From NCBI RefSeq assembly GCF_014193515.1, contig NZ_BLXX01000001.1, positions 186,001 to 250,000 on the forward strand: a stretch of 64,000 bases of DNA, read 5' to 3'. The notes under the pieces were generated by a model, which was not told the origin of the DNA, searched no databases, and saw nothing but the letters and a program-made list of their open reading frames with translations. The DNA comes from Geomonas silvestris. GTDB lineage: Bacteria; Desulfobacterota; Desulfuromonadia; Geobacterales; Geobacteraceae. Made by a program: the position numbers and the translations under genes. Shown one piece after another: positions 17,738 to 25,914 of this stretch. The number at the start of each line of letters is the position of its first letter. The first letter of the stretch is position 1.

Positions 17738-18421
17738 TCAGCGAAATTTCTCCACGCCGACCCGGTCGCAGAGGGGAGCCAACGGGCAGCTGCTGCAGCG
17801 GGGAGAAACGGGCGTGCACTGGTTCTGGCCGAAGCAGACCAGAAGATCGTTGATGGCGATCCAGTATTCGGGCGGCAGCTTGGCGCGCAGGGCGAACTCG
17901 GTCTCCTCGGGGGTACGGGTTTTCAGGTACCCCCAGCGGTTGGTGATCCGGTGCACGTGGATGTCGACGCAGATGCCCGGCTTGTCGTGCCCCAGGGTAA
18001 GCACCAGGTTGGCGGTCTTGCGCCCCACCCCCTTGAAGGTGAGCAGTTCGTCCAGGTCGTCGGGGACCCGTCCCGCGTAGCGCTCCACGATGAGCCGGGA
18101 GATCTCCTTGATCTGCCGGGCCTTGTTGCGGTAGAAGCCGACCGGGTAGATCGCCTCCTCTATCTGCTCCACCGGCACCAGCGCGAGCTTTTCCGCGGAG
18201 GCGGCGATGGCGAAGAGCCGGGTCGAGGCCTCGGCGGTAACCTGGTCGCGGGTCCTCAGCGAAAGGATGCAGGAGACCAGTACCTTGAAGGGGTCGCGGT
18301 CCTGCGTCGCCACGATGGTGACCGCCGGAGTGGCCCATCCCCTCTCCTCGATGGTTTCGGCCAAAAGCGCCATCGCCTGGTGGATCTGGTCCCCCTGCAC
18401 GGCTAGAAGCGGTTGCGGCAA
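17738..18421 (-). CDS. nth: Endonuclease III family DNA glycosylase
   Basis: Base-excision-repair glycosylase/AP lyase of up to 227 residues. It has the helix-hairpin-helix LLTFKGVGRKTANLVL with the catalytic Lys (about 131), the catalytic Asp in VDIHVHRITNR (about 149) and a C-terminal 4Fe-4S loop CX6CX2CX5C (from about 201 in CTPVSPRCSSC). The N-terminus is uncertain: no good ATG lies before the domain, and TTG 18421 or GTG 18400 may be used. It overlaps the end of the small membrane-protein gene upstream, suggesting coupled translation. Confidence 0.92.
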   Translation of the reverse strand: MPQPLLAVQGDQIHQAMALLAETIEERGWATPAVTIVATQDRDPFKVLVSCILSLRTRDQVTAEASTRLFAIAASAEKLALVPVEQIEEAIYPVGFYRNKARQIKEISRLIVERYAGRVPDDLDELLTFKGVGRKTANLVLTLGHDKPGICVDIHVHRITNRWGYLKTRTPEETEFALRAKLPPEYWIAINDLLVCFGQNQCTPVSPRCSSCPLAPLCDRVGVEKFR

Positions 18422-18630
18422 AAGCGCATCATGAGGACGCCGACGATCGAGCCGAAGAGCCCCATGATGATGAGGGAGACGCCGATGCTGCGCCCGTCTC
18501 CCAGGCCGAGCACGTCTTTGTGCTTCATGAACCCAAGCAGCGCGAGCCCGGCAAAGGTGGCCAAACCACCCACAACAAAGGTGACCAGCGCGCTGATCCC
18601 CAGAATAAGTCCCTTCTTGTCCTTGACCAC
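18403..18630 (-). CDS. Small two-helix membrane protein
   Basis: A 75-residue protein with two clear membrane segments (about 8-33 and 48-67), a basic N-terminus (MVKDKKG) and a basic C-terminus (RFCRNRF). No family recognised. It is the first gene ahead of the endonuclease III gene and overlaps it by about 19 bases. The hydrophobic pattern and upstream position support it as real. Confidence 0.65.
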   Translation of the reverse strand: MVKDKKGLILGISALVTFVVGGLATFAGLALLGFMKHKDVLGLGDGRSIGVSLIIMGLFGSIVGVLMMRFCRNRF

Positions 18631-18789
18631 GAATTCCCCTTTACACCGAAGCGGTGCGCATGTCGCTTACAGCCTGCCCCGTTATACAAGATGCGGCAGC
18701 CTCAAGCAACTGATAAGTGAGCCGGCGCTTATAAGGTTGCAGATCGGGGCAAAACCCCTATAATGTGCGGGCTATAAAAAGGAGACATC

Positions 18790-19662
18790 ATGAACGGTCT
18801 GATCGATTTACACCTGCACTCGACCTTTTCCGACGGCGTGCGCACCCCTGCCGAGTTGGTCGCCATGGCCTGCGGGTTGGGGCTTTCCGCCATCGCCCTC
18901 GCCGACCACGACGCGGTGGACGGCATCGACGAGGCGCTCGAGGCGGGAAAGGCCTGCAATCTTGAAGTGCTGCCCGCCCTGGAACTCTCCGTCGCCTTCG
19001 GCCCCTACCGGGACGTGCACCTTTTGGGGTACCTTCTCGACCACCGCGACCCGGAACTCCTCGCCACCTTGAGGGAGTTCCGCGACAAGCGCGAGCGGCG
19101 CAGCGAGGCGATCGTCGACAAGATCAACGAGAAGCTGGCCCTGGAGGGGAGGGCCCCCATCGACAGCCGGGAGGCCGCCGCGCTGGCAGGCGGTGCGCTC
19201 GGCCGTCCGCACATCGCCCAGGTCCTGGTCGCCAAGGGGTACGCAGCCAACATGCAGGACGCCTTCATGCGCTACCTCATCCCCTGCGACGTCCCCAAGC
19301 GCTACTTCCCGGTGGACGAGGCCTTCGCCACCATCCGCAGACTGGGGGGGGTAGCGGTGCTGGCGCACCCGACCAGCATCACCCAGGACCGGACCATCCT
19401 CACCGGGGTCCTCGACGAGTTGTGCGCCATGGGGCTTCAGGGTGTTGAGGCCTTCAACAACATCTGCAACGACCAGGATAGCGCCTGGCTCAGGTACTAC
19501 GCGGAGAAGAAGGGGCTGGTCTGGACCGGCGGTTCCGACTACCACGGCATCGAAGAGGGGATCATGATGGGAAGCGGCCGCGGCTCGATGTCCGTCCCCT
19601 ACTCCTGCGTCGAGGCACTGAAACGGAGCCAGGCGCAGGCGGCTCGCCCGCTGAGCAGCTAA
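18790..19662 (+). CDS. PHP domain phosphoesterase (RNase AM/TrpH-like)
   Basis: A 290-residue metal-dependent phosphoesterase of the PHP family. Metal ligands are visible in order: DLHLHSTFSDG (about 6-16), ADHDAVDG (about 38), Glu in LPALELSV, His in LAHPTS (about 196) and the final GGSDYHG (about 248). Relatives hydrolyse 3',5'-bisnucleotides or trim RNA 5' ends (RNase AM), the most likely roles. A GGAGA box lies just before ATG 18790. Confidence 0.9.
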   Translation: MNGLIDLHLHSTFSDGVRTPAELVAMACGLGLSAIALADHDAVDGIDEALEAGKACNLEVLPALELSVAFGPYRDVHLLGYLLDHRDPELLATLREFRDKRERRSEAIVDKINEKLALEGRAPIDSREAAALAGGALGRPHIAQVLVAKGYAANMQDAFMRYLIPCDVPKRYFPVDEAFATIRRLGGVAVLAHPTSITQDRTILTGVLDELCAMGLQGVEAFNNICNDQDSAWLRYYAEKKGLVWTGGSDYHGIEEGIMMGSGRGSMSVPYSCVEALKRSQAQAARPLSS

Positions 19663-19723
19663 AACCCGCGCCGCAGTATCCTCGGCAAAAGAGGCTCTTC
19701 CGGGAATTCGGTAACCACACCAC

Positions 19724-19746
19724 CCCCTCCCTTGACGGGAGGGGGC
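19724..19746. repeat. Palindrome in dispersed G/C-rich repeat
   Basis: CCCCCTCCC pairs with GGGAGGGGG around a TTGAC loop, in a CCCCTC/GGGGTAGG-rich stretch typical of dispersed intergenic palindromes. A related palindrome 60 bases on is the one interrupted by the IS110 remnant. The rest of 19663-19809 shows no gene. Confidence 0.6.
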
Positions 19747-19809
19747 CGGGGGGTAGGTGTGAAGCCGCCATCGGCAATGATGTGGCACTTTCCCCCTCAC
19801 CCTGTCCCT

Positions 19810-20417
<608 letters not shown>

Positions 20418-20477
20418 CTCCCGCGAGGGGAGAGGGACCCAGTTGGACAGCTTCCCTGGAATTCCCCGACGAATCAA

Positions 20478-20515
20478 CAAAAAAGGGCCCCGGTTTCTCC
20501 GGGGCCCTTTTCTCG
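20478..20515 (-). terminator. Strong bidirectional terminator
   Basis: AAAAGGGCCCCGG (from 20480) pairs with CCGGGGCCCTTTT (20499-20511), with A-rich and T-rich flanks. It serves the minus-strand kinase-like gene that ends at 20534. Confidence 0.88.
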
Positions 20516-20533
20516 TTCTCAAAAAACAGCTCG

Positions 20534-21355
20534 TCAGTCCTTGGTCGGCTTGAAGCTGATCACGTCGAGCGTGCTCTCCGCGTCGGCCACCCCGTCCACG
20601 GTGCGGGCCAGGCGCAGCGCCTCCTCGATCTCCTCCTCGGACTGCACGTGCCCCGAGATGGTCACCACGCCGTCTTCGGCGGTGATCCGCGATTGCAGGA
20701 TGCGCACGCTGCTGGAGCGCAGGATTTCCACCTGAACCCGCTTGGCGAGGATGATGTCCTCGAGAAGCGCCATGGACTCCTCCTCGCTCTCCTTGAGCCG
20801 GGGGTCCTTCACGGCAGCCATCACGCAGTCGATCATGGCGCTTTGCGAGATGCGGGTGGTGTTGAACATGATGTCGTAGGCGAGCGGGTCGTTCCAGTCG
20901 CGGTTGAAGTAGAAGTGGATGAACCCGCCCAGTTGGTGGTCGCTCTTGCGGATCAGGTCGCGGGCCAACTCGGGGTCGATCCATTCCCGCTCGGCGAACT
21001 TCTCCACGCGGTCCTCAAAGGGGGCCACGAAGCGGACCTTCACCACGTTATCGAGCCCTTCGATGAGGTCCTGGCCGCCGCGGCCGTAGAGGATCACGTT
21101 CCCCTTGCGGGCGCTCTCCAGAAGGATCAGTTCCATGGTGCTCAGGTAAGCGGCCTGCAGCCGGTCCTCGGCGGTACGGTAGGAGGGTGGTTTTTCGTCG
21201 ACCCTCTCCAAAATTTCAGTGGTCAGTCCATAAGAAGGGGCCAGTTCCTCGATCTTCACCCGGTCCACCAGGGTGTATTTGAGCTTCTTGGCCAGCTCCT
21301 TGGCGATGGCGTAGGCGCCGGTGCCCATTTCACGGGAAATGGTGATGATTGCCAT
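20534..21355 (-). CDS. Cytidylate kinase-like protein with C-terminal BON domain
   Basis: A 273-residue protein with an N-terminal cytidylate-kinase-like domain (about 1-195: ITISREMGTGAYAIAKELAK, nucleotide-binding loop degenerate, no Lys-Ser/Thr) and a C-terminal BON-type domain (about 200-268: VQVEILRSSSVRILQSRITAEDG then ISGHVQSEEEIEEALRLAR). BON domains usually bind membranes or ligands. The GRGGQDLI segment is typical of these kinase-like proteins. A signalling or membrane-linked nucleotide sensor is possible; this is inference. Single gene with a strong terminator. Confidence 0.82.
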   Translation of the reverse strand: MAIITISREMGTGAYAIAKELAKKLKYTLVDRVKIEELAPSYGLTTEILERVDEKPPSYRTAEDRLQAAYLSTMELILLESARKGNVILYGRGGQDLIEGLDNVVKVRFVAPFEDRVEKFAEREWIDPELARDLIRKSDHQLGGFIHFYFNRDWNDPLAYDIMFNTTRISQSAMIDCVMAAVKDPRLKESEEESMALLEDIILAKRVQVEILRSSSVRILQSRITAEDGVVTISGHVQSEEEIEEALRLARTVDGVADAESTLDVISFKPTKD

Positions 21356-21471
21356 GCGTGCCTCCTTTGCTAATGAAAACCGCGGCCATCATAGCACGCC
21401 AGGTTGCTCGTATACAAGGGTTTAGTAAGGATAAGTAGGGGAAACCTTAGTGATGCAGGGGGGATGGAAGG

Positions 21472-21502
21472 TCCGGCGAGGGGAGGTTTCCCCTCGCCGG
21501 GG
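21472..21502. terminator. Hairpin after rubrerythrin gene
   Basis: CCGGCGAGGGGA pairs with TCCCCTCGCCGG around a short loop just beyond the rubrerythrin stop. There is no T-run, so it may instead protect the mRNA end. Confidence 0.6.
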
Positions 21503-21507
21503 TGGCG

Positions 21508-22044
21508 TTAGAAGTTGTCGGCCGCGCGCTCGAAGTGGGCGCGGGGGTGCAGGCAGACCGGGCAGAGCTGCGGCGCCTCGGTACCTTCGTGGATATGGCC
21601 GCAGTTGCGGCACTTCCAGCGCACCGGTTCCTCGGCCTTGAAGACGCTGCCGTCTTCGAGCGAGGCGAGCAGCAGCTTGTAGCGCTCCTGGTGCTCCTTC
21701 TCTATCTTGCCGATGCTCTCGAACATGACGGCGATGGCGGTGAACCCCTCCTCGCGTGCCTCTTTGGCCATGCGGGGGTACATGTCGGTCCACTCGGCAA
21801 ACTCACCGGCGGCGGCCGCCTTGAGGTTGGCGAGGGTGTCGCCGATCCCCCCGAGCGCCTTCAGGTGCAGTTTGGCGTGCTCCCTCTCGTTCTCGGCGGT
21901 CTCCGTGAAGAGCGCGGAGATCTGCTCGTACCCTTCCTTCTTCGCCACAGCGGCGTAGTAGGTGTACTTGTTGCGCGCCTGCGACTCGCCGGCGAAGGCT
22001 TCCAACAGGTTCTGCTCGGTCCTGCTTCCCTTGAGTTCTGCCAT
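21508..22044 (-). CDS. Rubrerythrin
   Basis: Cytoplasmic non-haem di-iron peroxidase of anaerobes, 178 residues. The ferritin-like domain carries the Glu ligands in NLLEAFAGESQARNKYTYYA and ETAENEREHAKLH, with the second pair around GEFAEWTDMYP and FESIGKIEKEHQERY. The C-terminal rubredoxin-like domain has WKCRNCGHIHEG and LCPVCLHP. ATG 22044 was chosen because the AGGAGG box lies just upstream and the family starts there; a longer in-frame start adds a basic stretch without homology. It removes hydrogen peroxide. Confidence 0.95.
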   Translation of the reverse strand: MAELKGSRTEQNLLEAFAGESQARNKYTYYAAVAKKEGYEQISALFTETAENEREHAKLHLKALGGIGDTLANLKAAAAGEFAEWTDMYPRMAKEAREEGFTAIAVMFESIGKIEKEHQERYKLLLASLEDGSVFKAEEPVRWKCRNCGHIHEGTEAPQLCPVCLHPRAHFERAADNF

Positions 22045-22168
22045 GTACTTCCTCCTTTGATGGTCCTTCCGATGCGCCGCCCGACACCGCCGTTGGCCGG
22101 CCGTCGCACGCTCCAAAACGTTGTGAAAACGAGCCCCCGGATGCGCCCTGATCGCACGCCTTGGCCTG

Positions 22169-22852
22169 CTATTCGATTCTCACCCGGCGCACGCCGGCGA
22201 CGTGGCTTAGGACTTCTGCCAGTTCGCCGGCGCCGGCCTTCCCGGCGAGTTTGACCTGGTACTCGATGAAAAAGGAGTGCTCGACCCGGTCCCGGTCGAA
22301 CTTGGCTGCCAGAGGCTGCACGCAGTGGCCGGAGAGCGCCGCGTCGACGCGCTTAACCAGCTGGGAATCGTTATCCCCCCAGATCTGCACATAGAAGTAG
22401 GCGTCCCTGGGGAGCCTGCTTTCCAGCTGCTTGAGCAACAACAGCGAGGCGATGGCGATCAGCGTGACGCACAGCGCCAACTGGAACAGCCCGAGCCCGC
22501 AGGCAAGGCCCAGGGCGGCGGCCACCCAGAGGCAGGCCGCGGTGGTGAGGCCGCGGATGGCGGCCTTGTCGCGGATGATGGCGCCGGCGCCGAGGAAACC
22601 GATCCCGGTCACCACCTGGGCGGCGATGCGCCCCGGATCCACCCCCACCGCTACGGAACCCGAGAAGTTGCCGAACTGGCGGTAGACCTCGAGCGAGGCC
22701 AAGGCGTAGAGACAGGAGCCGAGCGAAACCAGAAGGTGGGTGCGAAAGCCGGCAGGACGGCCGTGCAGCTCGCGCTCGAGCCCGATCATCCCGCCCAGAA
22801 ACGACGCGAGCAAAAGCCTCAGCACGAGCCCCCCGTCAAGGGCGGGAACCAT
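22169..22852 (-). CDS. MgtC/SapB family membrane protein
   Basis: A 227-residue protein with the MgtC N-terminal membrane domain (about 1-145): LLASFLGGMIGLERELHGRP, the GFRTHLLVSLGSCL segment and VVTGIGFLGAGAIIRD, then GLTTAACLWVAAALGLACG. A short soluble C-terminal domain (about 150-227) looks ACT-like. MgtC proteins affect magnesium and phosphate stress and can control ATP synthase. Here it is the last gene of a four-gene cluster, six bases after the MglA-like GTPase gene. Confidence 0.9.
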   Translation of the reverse strand: MVPALDGGLVLRLLLASFLGGMIGLERELHGRPAGFRTHLLVSLGSCLYALASLEVYRQFGNFSGSVAVGVDPGRIAAQVVTGIGFLGAGAIIRDKAAIRGLTTAACLWVAAALGLACGLGLFQLALCVTLIAIASLLLLKQLESRLPRDAYFYVQIWGDNDSQLVKRVDAALSGHCVQPLAAKFDRDRVEHSFFIEYQVKLAGKAGAGELAEVLSHVAGVRRVRIE

Positions 22853-22858
22853 GGGGCG

Positions 22859-23698
22859 CTACTCCTCGCCCAGGGTGAGGGAGAGGGTGAGCAGCACGGT
22901 TTTCCTGCGCGCACCGCAGCTTACGGTGAGCGGGACCTCGATCTTGCCGCCGGCAAGCGGTCGCGCCGTGCCGGCGAGCTCCAGGGAGAGCGCTTCCCCG
23001 CTGTCAGCACCTCCACCCGCCCCGGGAGCGGCCACAGGGACCGCCGCCTCGGCAGCGCCGGCAGGCGGCTCCACAAGCCCCTGCAGAGCCTCGGCCCCGG
23101 CTACCCCCTCGAGACCCTTGGTGCGCAGCTCGTTCAGGACCGTTTTCACCAGGGCGAGCAGGGTCTGCAAGACCCCCTCCCCGCGTTGGCTGCTGGCCTG
23201 AAAATTCGGGAGCCGGGACGGGTTCAAGATACGCTCCAGGTCCTGCTGCGCTACGGCGTCGGGGAGATCCGACTTGTTGTACTGGAACACCAGCGGCACG
23301 CTGGAGAGGCTCTGGCCGTACCCCTTCAAGAAGGCGTCCAGGTGGTCCAGGCTCTCGCGGTTGGCCTCGGCACGCCCTGGGGAGGCATCGGCCACGAACA
23401 CCACGCCGTCCACCCCCTTGAGCACCATCTTCCAGGCTGCCGGCTCAACCACCTCACCGGAAACCGTGTAGACATGGAAGCGGACCCGGTAGCCGAGCAC
23501 GTTACCATCGCCGGGCGGGGTGAAGTCGAAGAAGAGCATGCGCGCTTCCTGGACGCTCATCACCTTCATGGCGCCGCGGAACTCGGGCCTCAACTTGCCG
23601 TGCACGTGTTTTAGGTTGGTGGATTTGCCGGAGAGGCCGGGCCCGTAGAAGACGAGCTTGGCGTTGATCTCCCTTTTTGCCTGATTAACCAAGGCCAT
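22859..23698 (-). CDS. MglA-like small GTPase with C-terminal extension
   Basis: A 279-residue Ras-like GTPase. It has the P-loop GPGLSGKSTNLKHVH (about 19-27), the RFHVYTVSGE segment in the switch II region (MglA has TVPGQ), GVDGVVFVADAS and the base-binding QYNKSDLP. MglA in Myxococcus sets cell polarity; bacterial relatives are less clear. After about residue 200 there is an Ala/Gly/Pro-rich linker and a short beta-rich domain not found in classic MglA. No MglB-type (roadblock) partner is in the window. Gene spacing (18 bases from the upstream gene, 6 to the next) indicates one operon. Confidence 0.87.
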   Translation of the reverse strand: MALVNQAKREINAKLVFYGPGLSGKSTNLKHVHGKLRPEFRGAMKVMSVQEARMLFFDFTPPGDGNVLGYRVRFHVYTVSGEVVEPAAWKMVLKGVDGVVFVADASPGRAEANRESLDHLDAFLKGYGQSLSSVPLVFQYNKSDLPDAVAQQDLERILNPSRLPNFQASSQRGEGVLQTLLALVKTVLNELRTKGLEGVAGAEALQGLVEPPAGAAEAAVPVAAPGAGGGADSGEALSLELAGTARPLAGGKIEVPLTVSCGARRKTVLLTLSLTLGEE

Positions 23699-23716
23699 GT
23701 CGAACTCCTTAGGTAT

Positions 23717-24676
23717 TCACCTGTCTTTGTTTTTGTTCAGCAGGATGCGTCGCGCCTGGCTGGCGATCACCGACGAGATGTTCTTGCTCTTGGCCATGAG
23801 GGCTAAATCCTTGTCGGACAAGGTCGCCACAAAGCGGAGTGCCGCGGGAAGCGGCGTCTTGTTGTTCTCGGCGAGCGCCTTGCGGATCTGGGCGTTTTTC
23901 ACCCACTCCTTGTTGGCGCAGATCATCCTGAGGATCTCGTCGTTTTGCACCGCCGACTTGGCGATGGTGAGCACCTCGGCGTCGGTGATGCGCGGGTTTT
24001 TCATCACCGCCGAAGAAACCAGCTTGTTCGAGTCCTTGATCAAAAGCCCGCGCCACTCCTTGTCGCCGGTCATGGCCATCTTGATCTTGTCGCCGATCCC
24101 CATCTCCTGGGCCTGCTGGTACTTGGACTGGAAGTCCTCCTCGGCCGGTTCCTCCTCCCCCTCAGGCTCCCCCCCGGCTGGGGTTTCACCCTCTTCGACC
24201 GGCTCCGGGCCTGGTTCCTGGGGGGGCTCGGCATCCGGCACCTGCCCGGCGCCGGATTCAGGCTCCGGCGCTCCTGCCGCGGCGGAGGGAGCCGCGCCGC
24301 CTGTGTCCTCTTGGCCCAGAAACGCTGCGGCAGCCGGGGTAAGCGAGGGGTGCGCCAGGAAAAGGGGGACCAGTTCGCCCTTGTCGCGGTGCAGCTTGAT
24401 CAAAAGGTCCAGGATGCGCGGGTGCAGGTTGGGGTCCTGGAGCAGCTGACGCAGGAAGCCGGTTTGCAGCCCCCTGAGCGTCTCCAGGGCGGTCCGCTTC
24501 ACTGCGGGGTCGGCGTCGTGGCAGAGGTAAAAGACCAGGAGCAGGGCGTCGCGCGGCGGCAGACCCGCCTTGCCCGAGGCGGCCTTGAGACGCTCGGCGA
24601 GCGGCTTGTCCGCACCGATGTACGGAGCAGCCGCCGCCGAGACCTTGAAGGTGACCTTTTCGGCCGGTTGGCTCAT
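23717..24676 (-). CDS. Unknown helical (HEAT-like) protein
   Basis: A 319-residue soluble protein I cannot assign. The N-terminal part (about 1-125) and C-terminal part (about 185-319) are alpha-helical with HEAT-like helix pairs (for example ADPAVKRTALETLRGLQTGF; NPRITDAEVLTIAKSAVQND). They are joined by an acidic, Pro/Gly/Glu-rich linker of about 55 residues. Its start codon overlaps the stop of the SPOR gene (TAATG), and the GTPase gene follows at 18 bases. A scaffold or effector for the GTPase is a reasonable inference from position. Confidence 0.78.
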   Translation of the reverse strand: MSQPAEKVTFKVSAAAAPYIGADKPLAERLKAASGKAGLPPRDALLLVFYLCHDADPAVKRTALETLRGLQTGFLRQLLQDPNLHPRILDLLIKLHRDKGELVPLFLAHPSLTPAAAAFLGQEDTGGAAPSAAAGAPEPESGAGQVPDAEPPQEPGPEPVEEGETPAGGEPEGEEEPAEEDFQSKYQQAQEMGIGDKIKMAMTGDKEWRGLLIKDSNKLVSSAVMKNPRITDAEVLTIAKSAVQNDEILRMICANKEWVKNAQIRKALAENNKTPLPAALRFVATLSDKDLALMAKSKNISSVIASQARRILLNKNKDR

Positions 24677-25746
24677 TACTTCGCCTGGGCGGATTTAACC
24701 ACGCCGGCGTCCAGCCCGGCCTTTTTCAGGGATTTCGCAGCCTTCTCGGCGGCCGCCGTATCGGCGAAGGCGCCGGCGCGCAGCTTGTAGACCGCAACCG
24801 GCAGGGTCGCCGTCTTGGGGAGCAGCTGGACCCCCTTGGCCTGGAGCCGGTTCTGCTCGCTGGTCGCCTTGGTTTCGCGCAGGTAGGAGCCGGCATAGAC
24901 GGCGTAGCGGCCGTTTTCCTTGAGCATGAAGGCGTCCGGCGCAGCCAGCTTCAGGCGCTCCAGTTCTTCGAGCGCCTCGTCGCGGTTGGCAAAGTCGGCC
25001 AGGAAAAGCCGGTGCATGAGCTCCCCCTTCTGGCTCTTCGTCTTCACCACCTGGGTGATGCCGGCCTTTTTCAGCTTCGCGACGGCCGAGTTCACCTCGC
25101 TCTCGGCGAGGTCGTCGTTGATCTGCAGGGCGTAGGCGGCAGCGGGTGCCTTCTTGGCAGGTGCGGCGCCCTTCCCGGCGGCAGCCTCTTTCCCCTTCCC
25201 TTGGGCCGGTTTGCCGGCGCCCTTCTTCTCGGCGGCGCCGGCGGGCTTGGTCTCCTTGGCAGCCTGTCCCGGCTTGGCGGCGGCAACCTCCTTGCCGGCA
25301 GGTTCGGCGGCTTCCTTGGCGCCCGGCTTGGCGGCCGGCTTGGCGGCCTGAGCCTTGGCAGGGGGCTGGGCGCCCTTTTTCTCTTCCGGCTTGGCGGCAG
25401 CCGGAGCGGGTTTCTTCTCCTCAGGCTTGGCGGCAGGCTTGCCCGCCTCCCCCTTCTTCTCTTCCGGCTTGCCGGCGGGAGCCTGCTTGCCGGCCTCGGC
25501 CACTTTCGCCTCGGGCTTCGCGGCGCCTGCCTCGGGGCGGGGGGGGAGCGGTTTTTTCACCGGCGCTTCGGCTGCCGGGGCAGGCTGCGGCTTGGGCTCT
25601 TCGCCGCGCGGCTTGATGAGACCGGTGAAAAAGTACAGGTAGGCGAAGACAAGGATGAGCAACAGGAGGATGAGCAGGAGCAGTTGCTGTGAACTCTTTT
25701 TTTCCGGCAGCTGATCCTCTGCATCCGGGTTAAAATCTTTGGCCAT
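24676..25746 (-). CDS. Membrane-anchored SPOR-domain protein
   Basis: A 356-residue bitopic protein: short cytoplasmic N-terminus, one membrane segment (about 21-42), a very long Lys/Ala/Pro/Glu-rich periplasmic linker (about 50-200, with repeated PAAKPEEKK-type units) and a C-terminal region with tandem SPOR-like folds (about 205-285 and 295-350; RYAVYAGSYLRET and YKLRAGAFADTAAAEKAAK). SPOR domains bind denuded peptidoglycan at division sites. It is the first gene of the SPOR / helical protein / GTPase / MgtC cluster and could anchor that system to the cell wall. Confidence 0.86.
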   Translation of the reverse strand: MAKDFNPDAEDQLPEKKSSQQLLLLILLLLILVFAYLYFFTGLIKPRGEEPKPQPAPAAEAPVKKPLPPRPEAGAAKPEAKVAEAGKQAPAGKPEEKKGEAGKPAAKPEEKKPAPAAAKPEEKKGAQPPAKAQAAKPAAKPGAKEAAEPAGKEVAAAKPGQAAKETKPAGAAEKKGAGKPAQGKGKEAAAGKGAAPAKKAPAAAYALQINDDLAESEVNSAVAKLKKAGITQVVKTKSQKGELMHRLFLADFANRDEALEELERLKLAAPDAFMLKENGRYAVYAGSYLRETKATSEQNRLQAKGVQLLPKTATLPVAVYKLRAGAFADTAAAEKAAKSLKKAGLDAGVVKSAQAK

Positions 25747-25914
25747 GTTGCTGATCCTCCTCGTTTTAAATGGTAGTACTCAATGTTCAACCGGAAAAAG
25801 ACGCGCGCGAGGCGTCCTGACCCGGCCGCCCGGTCCGCACGGGACCGGGAGAGGCCGGGTTCCGTAGTAAATCACACAGTAGTGCCTGGAGCTGGTTGAG
25901 GAGCCAGCCCGGGG

